In this document: positions 14,528-18,408 of the stretch, in pieces | How positions within the stretch are numbered: position 1 is the stretch's first letter | How the letters are laid out: each line of letters begins with the position of its first letter | Origin: an uncultured Ruminococcus sp. | Lineage (GTDB): Bacteria; Bacillota; Clostridia; Oscillospirales; Ruminococcaceae | DNA length: 18,408 nt | Assembly (NCBI GenBank): GCA_902464115.1 | Contig: CABQIF010000033.1 | Location: forward strand, 1 to 18,408 | Reading direction: 5' to 3' | The notes under the pieces: model-generated | What the model saw: the letters and a program-made list of their open reading frames with translations, nothing else | Told to the model about the DNA's origin: nothing | Database searches by the model: none | Translations under genes and position numbers: made by a program

Positions 14528-14823
14528 TTTGCTGCCGCCTCCTGCTGTTGGTCGGATTTCTTTTCCTGCGGATGGCGAAACCGCTGAATCAAACTAATCA
14601 CCAGTGCCAGCAGCAAATCCAACGCAATCAAAAGACCAATCGTATAGAATAATGTCCGGCTTTCCGGCTGAATGTAGATCAGCAGAGATGCCGGCATTGC
14701 AATTGCCATCATCAGCTGATAGGGTTTCTTTAAGCGAATAAATTGTGCCAAAAAAAAGACACAGCCCAGCACACACAGTACAATGTGATAGGCAAGGGGC
14801 AGTGGAAATGTAGTTGCATCCAT
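14524..14823 (-). CDS. Small three-helix membrane protein, first gene of the proline operon
   Basis: A 99-residue protein with three hydrophobic segments (about 9-29, 36-52 and 57-81) and a hydrophilic C-terminal tail rich in Lys, Gln, Glu and Ala (QRFRHPQEKKSDQQQEAAAK). Basic residues (RLKKP) lie between helices 1 and 2. No family is recognised. The start at 14823 has AAAGGAAG about 10 bp upstream and a clear promoter at 14879-14907. Its stop overlaps the next ATG (ATGA), so translation is likely coupled to the D-2-hydroxyacid dehydrogenase. Co-transcription with proB and proA suggests, but does not show, a linked role. Confidence 0.85.
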   Translation of the reverse strand: MDATTFPLPLAYHIVLCVLGCVFFLAQFIRLKKPYQLMMAIAMPASLLIYIQPESRTLFYTIGLLIALDLLLALVISLIQRFRHPQEKKSDQQQEAAAK

Positions 14824-14878
14824 AATTGGAGCACTTCCTTTCTATATTCATTTCTCTCTGTGCAGAGAACTTGTATTT

Positions 14879-14907
14879 ATTATAAACGATTTTTAATGGT
14901 ATTGCAA
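14879..14907 (-). promoter_or_regulatory. Promoter of the membrane protein-dehydrogenase-proBA operon
   Basis: Minus strand: -35 TTGCAA (14907-14902), 17-bp spacer, -10 TATAAT (14884-14879). The predicted start is about 14872, with a leader of about 49 nt holding a short TTCTCT...AGAGAA inverted repeat. The leader is too short for a T-box. Confidence 0.75.
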
Positions 14908-14977
14908 GGGGTTTTCTGCATGGTTTGGAAAAAAGCGACACCCTTGGGATACCAATTGCATTTGATTGTGCAGTTTC

Positions 14978-15055
14978 ATTTGCTTCGCAAATGTGGGCTG
15001 CTCGCCCACACCTCTCCAACATTTTTGAAAAACTGCTGCACCGAAAAACTTTTTA
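14978..15055. repeat. 78-bp intergenic repeat, copy 1
   Basis: A 78-bp unit matching 15273-15350 with 5 mismatches and no gaps. It contains two adjacent hairpins, ATTTGC-TTC-GCAAAT and TGTGGGC-TGCTC-GCCCACA, followed by an A/T-rich block containing CTGCTGCACCGAAAAAC. Genes on both sides point away from it, so the hairpins are not terminators for them. Confidence 0.88.
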
Positions 15056-15113
15056 GTTGCCTGCGGCTTGTGATTGAAAACACTCCTCTTAGGAAAAACG
15101 GTCTTTCACGTCC

Positions 15114-15144
15114 GGCAAAAGGGGGTTCCACCCCTGCTTTTGCC
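15114..15144. repeat. Long inverted repeat between the two 78-bp copies
   Basis: GGCAAAAG (15114-15121) pairs with CTTTTGCC (15137-15144), and inside it GGGGT pairs with ACCCC around a TCC loop, with a small bulge. It has no T tract. It may belong to the same composite repeat. The rest of 15056-15272 shows no coding signal. Confidence 0.6.
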
Positions 15145-15272
15145 TACCAGCGTGCTGCAATTGCCCCGTTGCCTTGTCTGAATTTGTAACTTGTTTCACA
15201 AAGACAATCAAATTGCGAATTGGAAAGTTTCAAAAGTGCAATTGCAGCAGGAAAAACAAATTGCAAAATTTG

Positions 15273-15350
15273 ATTTGCTCCGCAAATGTGGGCTACTCGC
15301 CCACACCTCGGCAGCATTTTTGAAAAACTGCTGCACCGAAAAACTTTTTA
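15273..15350. repeat. 78-bp intergenic repeat, copy 2
   Basis: Direct repeat of 14978-15055, same orientation, offset 295 bp. Differences are at unit positions 8 (T/C), 23 (G/A) and three in the TCTCCAAC/TCGGCAGC stretch. The hairpin arms ATTTGC/GCAAAT and TGTGGGC/GCCCACA are intact; both early changes fall in loops. It ends about 48 bp before the -35 of comM and is followed by another mini-hairpin, GTGC-TTC-GCAC. Confidence 0.88.
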
Positions 15351-15397
15351 TTTGTGCTTCGCACGATACAACTGCTATGATTTTTGCGTTCTCTGTA

Positions 15398-15426
15398 TTT
15401 ACTTTTTTCCCGTCACATGGTATACT
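15398..15426 (+). promoter_or_regulatory. Promoter of the comM-like gene
   Basis: -35 TTTACT (15398-15403), 17-bp spacer ending in TGG (extended -10), -10 TATACT (15421-15426). The predicted start near 15433 gives a leader of about 30 nt carrying AGGAGG (15448-15453). Confidence 0.68.
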
Positions 15427-15462
15427 GAAAAGAAAAAGCATACAGATAGGAGGAACTACACT

Positions 15463-16995
15463 GTGTTTGCAACCATCAAAAGTCTGGGACTGTTTGGGCT
15501 GAATGCTTTCCCAGTCGATGTTGAAGTAGATATTCAAAAAGGCTTGCCGCATTTCGATATTGTCGGTTTGCCAGATGCAGCAGTAAAAGAAAGTCGGGAA
15601 CGCATTCGGGCAGCACTCTATTCCATCTCCGTTACACTTCCGCCAAAACATATTGTCGTCAATCTTGCTCCGGCAGATGTCAAAAAAAGCGGTACAATGC
15701 ACGACCTCGCCATTTTGGTCGGCGTTCTGAAAAGCATGGGACAGCTTTCCTGCTCCACACAGGGAAAATTTTTCATCGGAGAAGTTTCCCTCAGCGGAGA
15801 AGTCCGCAGCGTGAATGGTGTTTTACCAATGACGATTCTTGCCCGTTCGCTTGGCGTGGAAGAACTCTATGTTCCGGCAGACAATGCTGCAGAAGCTGCC
15901 ACGATTCAAGATGTTCAGGTCTTTGGCATACACAACATTGGCGAACTCATTGACCACTTAGAGGGCGATGCTCCGCTTTCTCCGGCTCAGCCGGCAGACT
16001 TTACAGAACCGGACGCTCCGGAAAACCTGCTGGATTTTTCCGATGTCAAGGGGCAGCAGACCGTAAAGCGTGCCTTGGAAATTGTCGCTGCTGGCGGACA
16101 TAATGTTCTGTTGGTCGGAGCACCCGGCAGCGGAAAAAGTATGCTTGCAAAACGGATGCCATACATCTTACCGGAAATGACCATGGAAGAATCCATTGAA
16201 ACCACAAATATTTATTCCATCTCTGGTCTGTTAGACCCCAAACATCCGCTCATTACAAAACGTCCATTCCGAGCACCACACCACACGATTTCCGGCGTAG
16301 GGTTGGTTGGAGGCGGAACCGTTCCCCATCCGGGAGAAATTTCCCTTGCCCATAATGGTTTACTCTTTTTAGATGAATTGGCAGAATTTGACCGACACAC
16401 CCTCGATATTCTCCGGCAGCCTCTGGAAGACCACATTGTCACCATCACCCGTGCCGCTGGAACGATTTCTTATCCCTGCCGCTTTATGCTGGTTGGTGCA
16501 ATGAATCCCTGCCCTTGCGGCTATTACGGACACCCGAAACGGCGTTGTTCCTGCTCACCGCAGGCAATTCAACGCTATCGTTCCCGTATCTCTGGGCCAT
16601 TACTGGAACGGTTTGATTTACAAGTGGAAGTTGACCCAGTTTCCTACGAAGACCTCACAACGACAGAACCCATCGAAACTTCTGCTGACATCCGGAAACG
16701 GGTACAGGCTGCACGGGAAATTCAGGAGAAACGCTTTGCCGGCACTTCTATTTTCTGCAATGCACAAATTCCAGCCGGAAAATTGCAGCAATACTGCCCG
16801 ATGGAAGAAACCGCAGAACGACTGGTGCAGGATGCCTTTGACCGGTTGGGACTGAGTGCCCGTTCTTACGACCGCCTGCTGAAAGTCGGCAGAACGATTG
16901 CCGACCTCGCTGGCAGTGACTGCATTTTACGGCGACATATGGCAGCTGCGATTCAATATTGCAGCTTGAGTTGGAAATATCTCCCGCCCATCTGA
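15463..16995 (+). CDS. YifB/ComM-family Mg-chelatase-like AAA+ ATPase
   Basis: A 510-residue protein started at GTG 15463, chosen because AGGAGG lies 9 bp upstream and the product then begins FATIKSLGLFGLNAFPV, the normal family N-terminus. Domains: an N-terminal ChlI-like domain (about 1-165, with GLPHFDIVGLPDAAVKESRERI), then the AAA+ core with Walker A GAPGSGKS (219-226), Walker B LLFLDE (300-305), RPFRAPHHTIS (267-277) and an arginine-finger-like GPLLERFDL (Arg383). A cysteine cluster NPCPCGYYGHPKRRCSCSP (348-366; Cys350, 352, 362, 364) probably binds metal. In naturally competent Gram-negatives ComM is a branch-migration helicase acting in transformation; the role in Bacillota is less clear. 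The rodA-like gene follows after 45 bp, probably co-transcribed. Confidence 0.95.
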   Translation: MFATIKSLGLFGLNAFPVDVEVDIQKGLPHFDIVGLPDAAVKESRERIRAALYSISVTLPPKHIVVNLAPADVKKSGTMHDLAILVGVLKSMGQLSCSTQGKFFIGEVSLSGEVRSVNGVLPMTILARSLGVEELYVPADNAAEAATIQDVQVFGIHNIGELIDHLEGDAPLSPAQPADFTEPDAPENLLDFSDVKGQQTVKRALEIVAAGGHNVLLVGAPGSGKSMLAKRMPYILPEMTMEESIETTNIYSISGLLDPKHPLITKRPFRAPHHTISGVGLVGGGTVPHPGEISLAHNGLLFLDELAEFDRHTLDILRQPLEDHIVTITRAAGTISYPCRFMLVGAMNPCPCGYYGHPKRRCSCSPQAIQRYRSRISGPLLERFDLQVEVDPVSYEDLTTTEPIETSADIRKRVQAAREIQEKRFAGTSIFCNAQIPAGKLQQYCPMEETAERLVQDAFDRLGLSARSYDRLLKVGRTIADLAGSDCILRRHMAAAIQYCSLSWKYLPPI

Positions 16996-17040
16996 TGATA
17001 CATCCGGCAGAAATCGTTCCGACAAAAGAAAGGAGTTTTC

Positions 17041-18213
17041 ATGAAAACGGTTCTTCAGGCAGTTGCACAATACTGGAAGAAGCTGGACAAGCCCTTGCTG
17101 TTTGCAGCCATGCTCTGTTCCGCCCTCAGCGTTGTGCTGCTCTATTCCATCTATGTCAACCACACGCTTTCTGAAATTGATGATGATGACTACATCATTC
17201 AGCTGGCAGCGGTTGGCATCGGTGTACTTTCCGTCTTAGTTCTGGCGGCAATTGACTATCACAAAATCGCCCGACTTTGGTTTGTCTATGCTCCCATTGC
17301 ACTGATTTTGGTATTGCTGACATTTACATCCCTCGGCTATCGGCGAGCAGGTGCGGATGACCAAGCGTGGTTACAACTAGGCGGTGTGACCTTACAGCCA
17401 TCTGAAATTTTAAAGCTTGCCTTTATTCTCACATTCTCTCTCCACTTAGCAAAAGATGAGGAAAACATGAATCGCCCCCTGCATATGCTGTTGCTGATTC
17501 TGCACGGTTGCGTGCCGATGGGGCTGGTATTCTTACAGGGTGACTATGGTACAGCAGTCGTATTTGCCTTTATTTTCGCAGCAATGATTCTGATTGCTCA
17601 CATTTCATGGAAATATGTGCTTGCTGGTATGATTGCCGTTCCAGCAGCTTTGGTGGTGGCATGGAATTTCGTGCTGGGCAGCCTGCATAAAAATCGAATC
17701 TTAGTCCTGCTGCATCCGGGCACAGACCCCGAGGGGCTGGAATATCAACAGGATTTGGGGCTTTCTGCTCTGGCATCTGGAAAACTATTCGGTGTCGGAT
17801 TGTTTGACGGCGATTCGTATATTTCTGTTCCAGAAATGCACAACGACTTTATTTTCTCCTACATCGGGCAAACATTAGGTTTTGTCGGTGCAATGGCAGT
17901 GGTATTGGTAATGGTCTTTCTCTGCCTGCGGACGCTGGCAAATGGGCTGCGTGCAAACGACCGACAGGGCATGTTTTTGTGTATTGGCGTGTCCTCGATG
18001 ATTTTCACACACTGCTTTATGAATATCGGCATGGTTCTGAAAGTTATGCCGGTAATCGGTGTTCCGCTGCCGTTTTTGAGTGCTGGCGGTACGTCTACTC
18101 TGAGTATGTATATCGCCATTGGCATGGTCATCAGTGTTCGGACACACAACGAACGAAAATATAATGTTTTCTACGATTACAAGAACCCCACACTTGCAAG
18201 GGTGGGACGATGA
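17041..18213 (+). CDS. FtsW/RodA/SpoVE-family peptidoglycan polymerase (RodA-like)
   Basis: A 390-residue polytopic membrane protein of the SEDS family, glycosyltransferases that polymerise lipid II with a partner class B PBP. Around ten hydrophobic segments are visible. Family marks: AWLQLGGVTLQPSEILKL (109-126), GDYGTAVVF (167-175), LLHPGTDPEGLEYQQ (223-237), PEMHNDFIFSYIGQTLGFVG (264-283) with the probable catalytic Asp269, and LPFLSAGGTSTLSMYIAIG (343-361). The common LPFVSYGGSS motif is varied to LPFLSAGGTS, and HTDF-like to HNDF. The start at 17041 has AAAGGAG close upstream. RodA is favoured over FtsW because the protein is short and no division genes are near, but the assignment among RodA, FtsW and SpoVE is uncertain. 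No partner PBP is in the window. Confidence 0.92.
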   Translation: MKTVLQAVAQYWKKLDKPLLFAAMLCSALSVVLLYSIYVNHTLSEIDDDDYIIQLAAVGIGVLSVLVLAAIDYHKIARLWFVYAPIALILVLLTFTSLGYRRAGADDQAWLQLGGVTLQPSEILKLAFILTFSLHLAKDEENMNRPLHMLLLILHGCVPMGLVFLQGDYGTAVVFAFIFAAMILIAHISWKYVLAGMIAVPAALVVAWNFVLGSLHKNRILVLLHPGTDPEGLEYQQDLGLSALASGKLFGVGLFDGDSYISVPEMHNDFIFSYIGQTLGFVGAMAVVLVMVFLCLRTLANGLRANDRQGMFLCIGVSSMIFTHCFMNIGMVLKVMPVIGVPLPFLSAGGTSTLSMYIAIGMVISVRTHNERKYNVFYDYKNPTLARVGR

Positions 18214-18241
18214 GCTGTTTTGGAAAAACCATTGAAATCCG

Positions 18242-18270
18242 TTGACAAAAACAGGACAGTATGTTAAAAT
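18242..18270 (+). promoter_or_regulatory. Promoter of the gene at the right edge
   Basis: -35 TTGACA (18242-18247), 17-bp spacer with TGT before the -10, -10 TAAAAT (18265-18270). The predicted start is about 18277, giving a leader of about 72 nt that begins with the hairpin at 18280-18307. Confidence 0.75.
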
Positions 18271-18279
18271 AGCAGAGAA

Positions 18280-18307
18280 AAGACAAGAAAAATACCCCTC
18301 TTGTCTT
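18280..18307 (+). promoter_or_regulatory. 5'-terminal hairpin in the leader of the right-edge gene
   Basis: AAGACAAGA (18280-18288) and TCTTGTCTT (18299-18307) form a perfect 9-bp stem with a 10-nt loop containing CCCC. It starts within a few bases of the predicted transcript end. No T tract follows, so it is more likely an RNA-stabilising 5' structure than an attenuator. Confidence 0.5.
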
Positions 18308-18348
18308 GTAAAATAGAGAAACAAAAAAGAAAGTGGGAATTGGAACAC

Positions 18349-18408
18349 ATGAAAAAACGCATTTCTTATTATGTTGCTGCCCTCATCGGAAAAGCCATGA
18401 TTCATGGA
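18349..18408 (+). CDS. N-terminal fragment of a gene cut by the window edge (possibly MurT-like Mur ligase)
   Basis: The ATG at 18349 opens a frame that runs off the window after 20 codons, reading MKKRISYYVAALIGKAMIHG. A strong promoter lies upstream; the ribosome site is weak (GGGAA about 10 bp away). The pattern of a short basic start, a hydrophobic stretch and then GK resembles, from memory, the N-terminus of MurT-type Mur ligases that amidate lipid II together with GatD. That would suit a neighbour of a peptidoglycan polymerase. Twenty residues are too few for a firm call. Confidence 0.55.
   Translation, partial: MKKRISYYVAALIGKAMIHG

Noticed and set aside
14824..14878. T-box or amino-acid-responsive leader for the proline operon
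   Set aside because: The predicted leader is only about 49 nt, with no T-box sequence and no terminator/antiterminator pair.
14978..15350. CRISPR array or short ORFs in the 78-bp repeat region
   Set aside because: Only two repeats 295 bp apart with an unrelated spacer, too few and too far apart for CRISPR. The similar peptides encoded by both copies follow from the DNA repeat and lack ribosome sites.
18183..18205. CCCAC...GTGGG inverted repeat at the end of the rodA-like gene as a terminator
   Set aside because: It lies within the coding sequence, has only a 5-bp stem, and no T tract follows directly.

Overview
The window looks like a chromosomal segment of a low-to-mid GC Bacillota (Firmicutes), most likely a clostridial gut-type organism of the Ruminococcaceae/Oscillospirales. 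This rests on the gene families present (CmpB-type membrane protein, short ProB without a PUA domain, SPFH/NfeD pair, YifB next to a RodA/FtsW protein), on strong AGGAGG-type ribosome binding sites, and on promoters close to the sigma-A consensus with 17-bp spacers. The genus assignment is an inference. No plasmid, phage, transposase, CRISPR, tRNA or rRNA signature was seen, and every complete gene appears intact.

Layout. Positions 1-7300 are almost all minus strand. A NfeD/SPFH membrane pair (1851-310) is followed rightwards by a small orphan helical protein (2339-1995), GMP synthase guaA (3961-2426), a CmpB-like membrane protein with an N-terminal helical extension (5380-4358), class II fructose-bisphosphate aldolase (6507-5644) and a TetR-type regulator (7282-6704). 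Two plus-strand genes follow: glycogen branching enzyme glgB (7515-9434) and an AqpZ-like aquaporin (9878-10600). They are separated by 443 bp of hairpin-rich, non-coding, repeat-like DNA. A bidirectional terminator at about 10626-10665 separates the aquaporin from a tight minus-strand operon. In transcription order this reads: small membrane protein (14823-14524), D-2-hydroxyacid dehydrogenase (14527-13574), proB (13556-12744), proA (12747-11488), and an unrecognised 254-residue protein (11444-10680). Two of its junctions are 4-base ATGA overlaps. The last block is on the plus strand: a YifB/ComM-type AAA+ protein (15463-16995), a RodA/FtsW-family protein (17041-18213), and the first 20 codons of another gene (from 18349), possibly MurT-like.

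How the genes fit together. Most are housekeeping functions: proline synthesis from glutamate (ProB, ProA), GMP synthesis, glycolysis/gluconeogenesis (Fba), glycogen branching, water permeation, peptidoglycan elongation and membrane-microdomain proteins. The less explained parts are the intergenic DNA and the orphan genes. A 78-bp element is present twice (93-94% identical) in the 639-bp region between the divergent proline-operon and comM promoters. A second hairpin cluster lies between glgB and the aquaporin. A perfect palindrome sits on the -35 of the CmpB-like gene, and several promoters stand in tandem upstream of guaA. Three proteins (254, 114 and 99 residues) have no function I can name. 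I did not find a convincing new multi-gene defence or biosynthetic system. The repeat element and the orphan gene in the proline operon are the best leads.
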